From assembly GCA_028532985.1 (NCBI GenBank), contig JANCIK010000003.1:1994001-2058000 (forward strand): DNA of 64,000 bases, written 5' to 3'. The notes below the pieces were generated by a model. It saw only the letters and a list, made by a program, of their open reading frames with translations. It was not told the DNA's origin and ran no database searches. The position numbers and the translations under genes were made by a program. The stretch comes from Stropharia rugosoannulata (taxonomy: Eukaryota > Basidiomycota > Agaricomycetes > Agaricales > Strophariaceae). Below, piece by piece: positions 1 through 9,724 of the stretch. Each line of letters starts with the position of its first letter. The first letter of the stretch is position 1.

Positions 1-2273
1 ATATCGCCAGACCCGACGATTATAATTCCGCCTTCACAGGACTCTGATCAGCAACAAGGAGTTCTAGATCGACTCAAGAAGACTGTGGAAGGGCTGGGGG
101 CTCGTACCAGTAAGCCTGCAAGTAAGAGCGTCGGAGGCGATGCAGCAACTGCTCTTGCAGAAGCAAGAGCAGCCGCTGAAGCGAAGGTGGCTGAAAGAGA
201 TCGCAAGGAGGAGGAGATGACTATGGCCATGGGTAAACCCTCTGTCGCAGACCCCAAAGTAGGAGAAGAACAAACCAGCAAGCGAAGTTCCACCGACGTT
301 CGACCAAACGAAGGTCGGTTAAGTATATCTGACTTGTTCCCTTCTGGCAGCCGAATGAAGGAAAAACACAGAGCGCCTGAAAAGCCATTCCATTTTGCGC
401 CCAGTTTTGTGCCTACATCCGCGAAGAAAGGAAAAGATAACACGTCGATACGTGAAAGGACATCTACCACCCCGCTACATTCACCTCCTCGATCAATAAA
501 ACAAAATCAAGCGTTGCCTCCTGCCCCTGTTTTCAACAAACCCCCACCAGTCTTTGTGCCACCACCGCCAGTTGTTTCCGCTCCAATATCTACAGCAACA
601 GTGCCCTCTGTTTTCACTGCCCCCGTTCTAACTAAATATACAATAGCGCCACCCATGACTCTTCAGCTCCCTCCTCAGCCTGACTCACCATCTTCGAGAT
701 CTAAAGGGAAAAATATTAGTGCACAGTCTACTCTGGAAAGCGTGGTATCTAGTAATTTATTCGACCGCGACGATACATCCACTTGGCCGCCTAATACTCA
801 GGATACTGAATACACACAACCCGGTGATACTCAAATTTGCGACGAGGATGACAGTTGGCCTATCGATGAGAAGTTGGCAGCTGGGGTCCATTGGACTTAT
901 GGCGCAACGAAAGATGACAGCTTGACGTGGAGTACATTACCTTCTGAAAGTCAGAGAGGAGATACCGGGCCTTTGACAAATGACTCCCCTACTCGTGCAA
1001 AGCCAAAGAAAGCTACCTCACCGGACTCAAATATGGATGTTGATACAAAGCATGACATGGATGTCCAAACAATCGACGAGAACCGCGACGTTGAACTTGA
1101 AGACATCATAATGGACTATCCTCAGTCGACTGTCTCTTTGGTTGAGGTAAGTGATCTTATCATTTCGGTTCTTCGTTGTTTAAAGTCTTGCATTAGCCTC
1201 AAATACCCAGGAGTCAAAGCCAGTTGTCCATGGCCTCTTCGGAGTCGGCTCAGTCCCAGTCAGGCTTCTTAGGTCAAGCATCTAAACTATTGAGCAGCGC
1301 ACTGGGCGCCGCAAAGAAGAAGCAACCTGAGGTTAAGAAAGTGCTCCAAATGGCTGCTTCCGCCGCCAAAAGGGTAAATTCTTTCTACATGTATGTACTG
1401 GAGTTCTCAATATTATTGATTGCAGCAACAAGAAGAAGCTGATAAGAAGGCAGCCCGCCTGAAAGAGATGGAAAATCGCCGTCAACAGGCTCTTCAACGC
1501 AAGGCAGAAGAAGAAAGAGCCAAAGCATTGGAGGAAGAGCGCAAGCTTAAGGAAGAAAGCGAGCGCCGCAAGAAAGAGCGAGATGACCTGACAGATAAGC
1601 GCTCTATCAAAGCTTCGGGTAGTAAAAGAGTATGTCTGTCAAGTTGGTGTGCGTTACTTGGTTCTAATTTGAATCACAGGAGGAAGACTTCGGCAAGAAA
1701 GGGAAGGAACCTGAGAAGAAGCAAGAAATCAAGAAACCCTTGATTGGCAAAGCGCATCTGAAAGGTGTACTTAAAAAGCCCAGTACGAGTACAGTCACGC
1801 AACCTATGGCCGAACCCTCGTCGTCCTTACACAAAGGAAAAGGAGTTGCACAGCATCCGCCGATAGAAGACGACGTTGGTCAACCTTCCCAATTTCTTCA
1901 ATCTCAGATGGCGGCTCGCGCCAAAGCTCAAATCCAGGCATCCAAGCAAGTAGAGCCTCCTGTACCGAGCGAAAGCATTGAACTGCCGGACATCAATAGC
2001 GAGTACTCGGATTCAGAGGATGAAGACCGTCCACGGACGTTTGACCCCCCCGATTGGGCACAATCACCCGAGCTTCGCCAGGCCCTGGAGATGCAAAGCA
2101 CGATCAATCCCGACGATATCTTCGGTGCAGTGCGTCCTCTCAAAATGGAGGAAATATTCAAGACAAAGACCAGTCGGTTCCGCCCGCGATCAAGCTCAGC
2201 AAACTGGACAGGGACAGACAGGCTTACCGTTCAGGAAGAAAAAGATTATGCACGTCGCATGGGCTTTAAGTAG
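1..2273 (+). CDS. INCENP: INCENP/Sli15-like inner centromere protein, 3' part (5' end outside window)
   Basis: Scaffold of the chromosomal passenger complex, which binds and activates Aurora kinase at inner centromeres and the spindle midzone. The reading frame is open to base 1, so the N-terminus is missing. Exons as read: <1-1146, 1224-1373, 1426-1629, 1680-2273. The first visible exon is a low-complexity Ser/Pro-rich linker. The third encodes a highly charged Glu/Lys/Arg helix (positions 1450-1610), as in the INCENP single alpha-helix. The C-terminus carries the Aurora-binding IN-box: PDWAQSPELRQAL, then INPDDIFG, and RFRPRSSSANW close to the stop. The IN-box is the diagnostic evidence; the rest is too divergent to identify alone. 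Downstream, DCP2 follows in the same direction after 549 bp. Confidence 0.87.
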
Positions 2274-2822
2274 TGGACGCCTTCAGTTTGTTTTAGAGGG
2301 TTTTGCATTTGTTCTGCATTGTGTTTTGCACTTGTACTACTCATTATATCATATTTATCACACCTGTATAATTGTCATATCTACGATACCACTCTGCCAA
2401 ATCGTATTTTCATTGGACTGACCATTCTTTCAGGGTAAACAATGCTAGTGGCTTTCACCATTGTTTAACATTTGTAACATTTTGTATCAGTATGCCTGTC
2501 TGTATCCAGTCTACAGTGTGCATTGCGATGTAACTTATGAGTGTTCAAACGCTCAACAACAAGAGTCTTCTTGAAGATTCCCAATGGCCCAGGGGAAGAG
2601 CTGCAGACAATTAGGAGGGTTGTTTGCGACGCGATTGGCCAGGGTCTGTGGCTTGAAGTGACTGATTACGTCAGTCTTGTCAGTGGACACTGGGCCGGTT
2701 AGTCCAGATATGAATTTCAACCTCTCTCTACCACCGTGACCACATTCAAGCAAGCGTGTTTTCGCAGTCAACCACTCAAACCATCCTTCCTATTGACAAC
2801 TTCGACCATCTTTTCATACGGC
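2274..2822. other. Intergenic: INCENP 3' UTR and DCP2 promoter
   Basis: 549 bp between two tandem genes. AT-rich 3' UTR-like sequence (2280-2500) is followed by the DCP2 upstream region. I see no gene, repeat or RNA here. Confidence 0.6.
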
Positions 2823-5344
2823 ATGGCCTCTTCTTCCTCGTCATCGCCAGAAATTTCACCGTCAGGACCTGTTGCCCGTTCCTTTTCCTACAAAGATGCA
2901 ACTAAAGAAGAAGTTCTTGAAGATCTGTCGAGGTACGTCGACTCTCATGCGCGATCTGCTATACATACTTACCGTTCGTGCCTCATTCTATCTAGCCGAT
3001 TCATTCTTAACCTCCCAGATGAAGAACTCACATCTCTTGAGCGACTATGTTTTCAGGTCGAGCAAGCGTGCGTCTTAAGTTATACATTACCTTCAACGTA
3101 TTAAATCTCCTTTAGTCACTGGTTCTACGAAGATTTTATCAGAGAACAAAATAACAAACTTCCCTCATTACCCTTAAAGAAGTTCTCCGAAATGTTGTTC
3201 CGCGCTTGTCCACTTCTGAACAAATGGAGCGATTCTCACGAGCAGGCGTTTAACGATTTCATGCAATACAAAACCCGAGTGCCTGTATGTGGAGCGATAA
3301 TGCTGAATGCAGCCATGGATAAGGTAACTTTGCGTTCTTTCCTTCTAGCTACTGCTCGCTGATAACTACTTGAAGTGTGTTCTTGTCAAAGGGTGGAAAG
3401 CATCATCAGGGTGGGGATTTCCCAAGGGAAAGATAAATCAAACAGAGCCAGAAGTAGATTGCGCAGTGAGAGAAGTGAGGTTTTTTTTTTTACAACTTTA
3501 TGTTGCCTTTCACTTATTTTTGCAGGTCCTGGAAGAAACAGGTTACAACTTGGCAGACCAAATAGATCCCAAAAATGTTCTTAATTTCTCAATCAGAGAG
3601 CAAAAAATATTTCTATATATTGTACCCGGAGTCCCAGAAGACTTTCCTTTCGAGACAAAGACTCGTAAAGAAATCAGTGTATGGCGACTTGTTAATAAAA
3701 TGGAAAGTGTTTACTCATAACCAGTCATGACAGAAAATCCAATGGTTCAACTTAGCAGATCTGCCTACGTGGAAGAAAAATAAGTCCACGCCGGGAAGGT
3801 TTTATCTAATCTCGCCATTCATTTCGTAAGATTCTGTTTGTTGTTTGGGAGGTATATTATTTATGACTGCATATAGCGGATTGAAGGCGTTCATCAACCA
3901 GAACAGGCCGCGCAATAACCCACGGAAAAATGGAAAGCAAAGAAAAGTTCATCCCGAGACATCACAACAGTCATCGGAGACGCACTACCAGAAAGTCGAT
4001 GCGCAAGCTGAAACTACGCAGTCGCAACCATCCACATCTCTTGATAGCGTGCTGGACCCTCATATGTCACGTCTACTCTCTTCTTTAACGCTGTCGGCCA
4101 CGTCTCAAACTAATAACACTCAGAATACACCTCGCGACATCAATGGCCAGCCTGTTAATGCACTACCTCCGTCACCCCGACATTCCAACACATCTGGCGA
4201 CTCTCCTGTTGTGCCGCACTTTTCTGAACAATCGGATTGGTCATCCTCTTTTCCCGCTAATTTCAACTTGCAGCCTATAGAACTGCCGAAGGTGAAGTCA
4301 GATACATCCATGACGCATGAATCTTCTGCGTCAGTGGCTGCATCACAAGTCAAAGTCAATGGGTCTCTTAAAAATATAGAGCCAATTTTCTCTATTCCGA
4401 GTCATTCGAATACGTCCCCGAATGCATGTGCGGCTTCTCTCTCCGCCCCTTTTGTTAACGTTGCTCCTTCAGCGACACCCTCCAGCCAGCCGGTGGCATC
4501 CCCCACTTCGCCGACCTCCCGACGAGCTGCTTCAACAGCTGATATCTCTCCTTACCTGTCTCGAGCAAGCGCAGTTCCAACTTCGGCTAAGCGATTACAG
4601 CAGTTATCCTTACTTGAATCTGTGGCGAATGAATCAGAAAAGTTAGCCCCGATTCTTGCTGCTCGAGCCGCTATGGTTAGTCGAGGTCCAAACGTTCCTC
4701 AGCTTGCTCCTCAACCTCCACCCGATTCAAATGCGGCGCCTGGCCATCTTAGGGATGCTGGAATCATGTACTCCTCCATACAACCATCTCCTGCCAGTGC
4801 CGCTGGATTCCACGGACAACCGCAGGGTCATCTTGGGCCAGGCTTCCATGACCCATTTCAAGTTCGTGCAAGGACTAGTCAGGCCTTCCATCGTCCTACG
4901 ATGCACAACGCAACGGGCAGTGTCAGTATGAACCAGAGTCAACTTCTTGCAACAATCAATGCTCCCCGTTTTCCTCTTCAGGGCCCTGGTTCTCAGGCCC
5001 CTCAGTATATGCACAACCAGATGCGACTACAGCAACATAATAACCCATCTCAATATTATCCACCTCAAGCTAATCTTCAATATCCTGTTGCCCAACCATT
5101 TATCAATGGATCAAATGCATTCTCTAACAATATATTACCCCCACCACCTCCACAGCCTTCAGTACCTCTTAATGGTTTTCTGCCCTATGTGAACGGTGTT
5201 CCCAATGGAAACCCAAGCATGAATCTGAACGCCAGCATGGGCCCAGCTGCCGGCCCCATTAATCCCACTACTGTATCATTATTATCGATTCTCAATGGCA
5301 GACCAAGCCAGCAGATAAATCCTTCTGCGCAGCTTCATCGATGA
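2823..5344 (+). CDS. DCP2: mRNA-decapping enzyme Dcp2 (Nudix hydrolase)
   Basis: Hydrolyses the m7G cap of mRNA to commit it to 5'-3' decay, acting with Dcp1 in cytoplasmic P-bodies. Exons: 2823-2932, 2996-3067, 3116-3323, 3376-3474, 3526-3678, 3734-3825, 3877-5344 (733 aa). The alpha-helical Dcp1-binding domain comes first (RFILNLPDEEL, then HWFYEDFIRE). The Nudix domain follows, with its box running from GFPKGKINQ to REVLEETG across the exon 4/5 junction; the Glu residues of REVLEE are the metal ligands in this family. After IQWFNLADLPTWKK and GLKAFINQNRPR (Box B region), about 480 residues of Ser/Pro/Gln/Asn-rich, presumably disordered tail follow, typical of fungal Dcp2. The start is the first ATG before the conserved domain. 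Confidence 0.93.
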
Positions 5345-6329
5345 TGGTCTATGTGCTTCTATCCGTTTTCGTTATCTACTGTTCCTCTGGTGACACGTTA
5401 CCAGTGCCCTTCTTTAGTTCCTATATAATCGACTTCTTGCACTCTGGGTCACTCTTTCTCATCGCCTACGCCACGGAGCCGGAGGACAACAAATATAACT
5501 AATTTGATACTTCCTCTGGTTCTCCTGATGTAAATTACCTTTACACTCCACTCTTTGACACTCCTCTTTTGCAACCGTCGATATTTGGCATTGATATGCG
5601 TGTTTTGTATTAGTTTACATTGTATTGTTACATTCTGTGGACCTGTGGGTAGGAATCAAAGTTGTTTGGTCTTTTGAAATGAAATTTATGTTTGTATTGC
5701 GGTCCTTAGTATGGTTTTGTGAGGCCAACAGAGGGCAGGGATCCCAATTGTATAGAAGCAAGACACCTAAAAGATACCCGAGGTTATACTTTGTACTTAT
5801 GGGGACGTACCGATACGTATGTCATGCGTGTTTCAAGTTGATAGGGGGCCAGGCATTTTCAAGGTTGCAGCAGCGCCCACCACCTAAGCGCATGGTGAAG
5901 ACCTACTTATTGGTTTGCTATTGGTGTTACTACGTTGAAGGACTTGGAACAAATAGACGGACCCCAGATTGCTCATGCGGCTTGAAAAAAATGAATGTGC
6001 GTCAGTCATTAGCAACGTCCTGCAACGTCTGAATTGAAACCTCACATGAAAAACACAAGTATGTACTTTATGGACATCAGCCAGCTTATAGGAACTTGTA
6101 TTATAGTAGGCTTCCCCGATGTTAAATACACGAGCACTATATCCTTTGGTGTCAACATCCGGTGAGACGCGGGCGCCAATGACACCGCGCCATGCGCTCA
6201 CCATATGTCAAATTTGGCAGATGGTCAGCCCAACATAAGATATGTATGTTCGATACATATGCCTCAGCAAAGAAAAATATGAACCCAGCTTAATGTAAGA
6301 ATACGACAGTTCCGCCGCCTATGTACATA
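5345..6329. other. Intergenic: DCP2 3' UTR and flank of a transposon
   Basis: About 985 bp with stop codons in all frames apart from one 135-codon open frame at 5625-6032 that lacks coding character. It ends at the TA target site of the Tc1/mariner element. No gene is supported. Confidence 0.5.
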
Positions 6330-6358
6330 CTCGTGGTCACAAAAAGTAACGGTCACAT
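6330..6358 (+). repeat. Left terminal inverted repeat of the Tc1/mariner element
   Basis: 29 bp, exactly the reverse complement of 6933-6961. TA precedes it at 6328-6329. Confidence 0.95.
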
Positions 6359-6602
6359 GATTTCATCATTACGTTTTCACTCGGATTCACGACGCACAAT
6401 CCACTTCATATCTCTACAACTACATACTCCTATACTACAAAATGTCCTCTGTAATTACTATACATACTGAGCATGATACTCCCAAAAAGAACCAATTAAT
6501 CAGACGTGTTTTGGTCAACTAAACAGCAAAACCCGCAGCTGAAGCAACAAACATTCCAATTGTAACTGCAAGGAAGATTATTGCAAAGTAAACTCAACTT
6601 AA

Positions 6603-6803
6603 ATGCCAATTCAGCCAGTTTGGCATGACCTCAAGGCTATTTTTTTCTCTCAACCTTCGGTAAACTCAGTTAATGCACTCAAACACACAGTCCAAGCCAC
6701 ATGGGAAGAATTACCAATCAAAAAGATCAACAAGTACATTCTACAAATGCCTCAGCGTGTGCAGGCTGTTTTGGAGGCAAAAAATAGTCATACACAATTT
6801 TAA
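6603..6803 (+). pseudogene. Tc1/mariner transposase C-terminal remnant
   Basis: A 66-codon open frame with the end of a Tc1-type DDE transposase: MPIQPVWHDLK, a spacer, then MPQRVQAVLEAKNSHTQF. In intact relatives the first block reads ...DLNPIE.VW.DLK, where the Glu of PIE is the third catalytic acid. Here it is Gln and a TAA lies immediately upstream, so the fragment is catalytically dead and truncated. The first two catalytic Asp residues are not present in the element. Confidence 0.85.
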
Positions 6804-6932
6804 TTTTTGTTCTCTGTAGAGATTAAATTAATCTATTTAATTACAAGTTTTTGTGGCTCAAAATTGATGTTAAAATGAAATATACTTGTAAAATGTCGCA
6901 AGTAGGAGGAGGTCAACCCGTGGAAAAATGGT

Positions 6933-6961
6933 ATGTGACCGTTACTTTTTGTGACCACGAG
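6933..6961 (-). repeat. Right terminal inverted repeat of the Tc1/mariner element
   Basis: 29 bp mirror of 6330-6358, followed by TA at 6962-6963. Confidence 0.95.
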
Positions 6962-7113
6962 TAGTTTGCGAGGAATGAGTCCTAGACACCGTGTGTCTAA
7001 TCTTCGACAATTACGAATTTGCAGGTCTAGACCAACTTGGGCGAAAGAGAATGAATTGGTGAAACGGAAACATCATGAGCATGCATGACGTGCAGCAGCG
7101 AGCAGAGTAATAC

Positions 7114-7857
7114 TTCGATTGGTAGAGCCCGATACACCCCCATATAGGCTAGACTTGGGAAATATCTTAAAAATAGATACTAAAATATATGTACTTGTCA
7201 CTTCGGTCACGCAAAGAAAACAAAAGATGGCAGCCAGATGGTATTTCATTTATTTCACTCTGTATGACAGGATAAAAGGCAATACAGGTAACACTGAGTT
7301 TGTGTTGAGTACACATCATTCCAACGTTGTATATAGCCCATATTGATAGGACTGCCAGGCCTGTTGTGTAATGTAATAGATGTGCAGTAGATATTTAATG
7401 ACTGGGAAGCAACGGAGAGTTTTTCTCAAGGTGCGCTTTAGGTGTCTATAAGCCAACTAGTTAATAAAACTCAAAAGATCACAAAAACAGCTCTCAAAAG
7501 CTTTAAGTATATAATGCCGTGCTCCTGCCGGCGGCACCCGGCAGCTGGACAATTTCCAACTGAAAACTCTTGTTTCAACCCGCTGCATCCCATACCGCAG
7601 ACCAACAAACTATTGCATAGTGACTTCTTTGCTCTTGCTAAGATTTGATATGTACGTGTGGTAGGTTATTGTGTAAACAAGCTACAAGCTACCGTACATA
7701 TTTCCAGGGTGCCGATTCGGCATCTACTTCGGATGTGAAAAGCAACGGCGGCAAGGGACATAAAAATAAACCCTATCATATGTGACAACAACATGCTGGC
7801 CAGCAGCTTAGTGGACATGAGAAAGGATGAGTAAGCGATCGGGCTCTACCAATCGAA
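7114..7857. mobile_element. MITE-like element with 20-bp TIRs and a 6-bp duplicated flank
   Basis: The ends are a perfect 20-bp inverted repeat, ttcgattggtagagcccgat at 7114-7133 and its reverse complement at 7838-7857. The hexamer taatac lies directly outside each end (7108-7113 and 7858-7863), as a target-site duplication would. The 744-bp interior is AT-rich at both ends and has no recognisable transposase; the 68-codon frame at 7442-7648 resembles nothing I know. The TIRs are unrelated to the neighbouring Tc1/mariner element. The superfamily is unresolved: a 6-bp duplication does not fit TA, TTAA or 8-bp families. Confidence 0.75.
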
Positions 7858-8243
7858 TAATACCTCCAGCGAGCATGATTCCGAGCTTGACACCGGGGAA
7901 AGATGGTTTATGTGGAACCGATGTTGAGCGTCGCGGGAACTGAACTTTAAGATGCGAATTCATTCACAGGCTGGTGGTTGCCAGTGGGGTCGCCGGCAAG
8001 CCCTGGGCGTCGGGGATCAAGAGGCCCCTGAGAGTGCGACTGGCAGCGCGCGTTCGGAGCCGATGGCTGGTGGAGAGCCAGCAGGAGGCCGGCGGGCGGG
8101 CTTCGGGCGGGGGCCGGCAGACAGCCTGGTTCGTCTCTGTCACGAACCGGTGGGAGCTTGTGACGCCTTGTAATACATACCAGAAAAATCTTATCGCACC
8201 CGGGCCAAACACTCCTCTCCTTCGTCCTCCTTTCTCCTCAAAC
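7858..8243 (+). other. Upstream region of the PRPP synthetase gene
   Basis: 386 bp from the MITE edge to the next start codon. It includes a strongly G+C-rich stretch at about 8030-8130, then a pyrimidine-rich 5' UTR-like leader. No separate gene is supported. Confidence 0.5.
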
Positions 8244-9532
8244 ATGTTGAACGGCAGCGGGATCAAAGTCTTCTCGGGTGCGCATTCTCTGCAGAGCCTG
8301 TTTGCTCAGTCTAACAGCCCTCTAGGAACCAGCCATCCTGAACTAGCCGAGATCATTGCACGACGGTACCTCTCTTCTCTCTCTCATCCCCCATGGTTCT
8401 CAGTCTGGAATGCGATTGACCCCATGCTGCAGCATTGGCCTGCCCCTCTCGAAAGCCGAAATCACCCGCAGCGGCATTGGCGAGACCAACGTCAGGATCG
8501 CAGAGTCGGTCCGTGAGGACGATGTCTATATCATCAACACTGGTTGTGGTGCAGTCAATACAGCTCTGATGGAGCTCTGCATCATGATCCATGCCTGCAA
8601 AATTGCGAGCGCTAAGCGCATTACAGCGGTCATCCCTCTCTTCCCTTACGCACGCCAGGATAAAAAGGACAAGAGCCGAGCGCCTATTACTGCTAAACTT
8701 GTCGCCAACATGATCCAGAAGGCGGGTTGCGACCATGTTATTGTAGGTGGCCCCCAGCAACGGGACTATAGGCTGCTTAATGATTTAAAAAATAGACTAT
8801 GGACCTCCACGCCTCTCAGATTCAGGGTTTCTTTGATGTCCCAGTTGACAAGTGAGTGAACACACTTGCTTCTGGACCGGAATTTTTTTTATTAACGGCC
8901 GCGTCTAGTGTAAGAACCTTGCTGTGCTGATCATGATGCCCGCTGAAGAGCAATGCTTGCAGCTTTACGCAGAGCCCTCTGCGATTTTGTACATCCGGAC
9001 ACACTTCAAGGTGGATGAGGTGGTAATCGTGTCGCCCGATGCGGGTGGCGCTAAACGGTAAGCGATGCCGTGCGGAGCAGGACCAAGCCACTAACTATTC
9101 GGCAGAGCGACATCTATTGCTGACCGGCTCGGCGTGGACTTTGCGCTGTTCCATAAAGAACGAAAGAAGGCTAACGAGGTGTCGCGGATGGTGCTAGTGG
9201 GGAACGTGAAGGACAAGATAGCGATCCTGGTGGACGACATGGCGGATACGTGCGGGACGCTCTGCCTGGCAGCGTCGCACCTGACGGAGGCGGGGGCGAC
9301 GCGGGTGTTCGGGTTTGTGACGCACGGGATCCTGAGCGGGAACGCGCTGGAGACGATCAACGCGAGCAGCCTGGAGAAGCTGATTGTGACGAACACGCTG
9401 CCGCAGCACGGGAACCAGGCGAGGTGCCGGAAGCTGGAGGTGATTGACATAGGCAAGGTGCTGGGGGAGGTGATTCGGCGGAGCCATTACGGGGAGAGTG
9501 TGTCCAAGCTGTTCCACGAGGTTCCGTATTAG
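8244..9532 (+). CDS. PRS: Ribose-phosphate diphosphokinase (PRPP synthetase)
   Basis: Makes 5-phosphoribosyl-1-diphosphate from ribose-5-phosphate and ATP for nucleotide, His and Trp synthesis; cytosolic. Exons as modelled: 8244-8365, 8433-8742, 8796-8851, 8909 (one base), 8963-9057, 9106-9532 (1011 nt, 336 aa, near the family's about 320). Family motifs: IKVFSGAHS at the N-terminus, [32 protein letters not shown] and the PRPP-binding loop [10 protein letters not shown]. The acceptor at 8431-8432 gives [13 protein letters not shown]; the nearer AG at 8402-8403 shifts the frame. Without the one-base exon the junction 8851/8963 breaks the frame; with it the protein reads ...VPVDNLYAEPS, the family sequence. 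The kinase gene follows after 192 bp. Confidence 0.93.
8909..8909 (+). other. Predicted single-nucleotide exon in the PRS gene
   Basis: The base t at 8909 is preceded by ctag (acceptor ending 8908) and followed by gtaaga (donor from 8910). Intron 8852-8908 is 57 nt, with donor gtgagt and branch-like attaac. Intron 8910-8962 is 53 nt, with donor gtaaga, branch-like gctgat and acceptor gcag. Both lengths are normal for this genome. Joining aa (end of 8851), t and cttta gives Asn-Leu-Tyr in the right frame. Confidence 0.75.
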
Positions 9533-9724
9533 GTAGCATAGCTGATGTACGAAAGTCACGGATGATCGCGAACTGGTTGGCCAGATCTGTCCGGCCGATT
9601 GGCCTGTCCGCATTGGGAATGAAGCGACTCCCGAACTGCTTCTCCTCCAGCATCTCTTCTTTTTTCCGTCCCCAGCCCTCCCTATCGTATGTCCATGTCC
9701 TCTTGATCTCCCCCAGCCCGGACA

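Larger units (their letters stand above)
6330..6961 (+). mobile_element. Decayed non-autonomous Tc1/mariner element with perfect 29-bp TIRs
   Basis: The 632-bp element is bounded by perfect inverted repeats of 29 bp (6330-6358 and 6933-6961, starting ctcgtggtcacaaaaagtaa). It is flanked on both sides by TA (6328-6329 and 6962-6963), the Tc1/mariner target-site duplication. Inside is the C-terminal part of a transposase (6603-6803). The element is far shorter than the roughly 1.3-1.9 kb of a full one, so most of the transposase has been lost. The intact TIRs suggest it could still have been mobilised in trans when it inserted. Confidence 0.88.

Noticed and set aside
5625..6032. 135-codon frame downstream of DCP2
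   Set aside because: No plausible start context or domain; Cys/Arg/Tyr-rich random composition in a probable 3' UTR.
7442..7648. 68-codon frame inside the MITE-like element
   Set aside because: No similarity to a transposase or any domain; the length is expected by chance.
8852..8962. Apparent frameshift suggesting a PRS pseudogene
   Set aside because: All other exons are intact and family-conserved, and a one-base exon with good splice signals on both sides repairs the frame.
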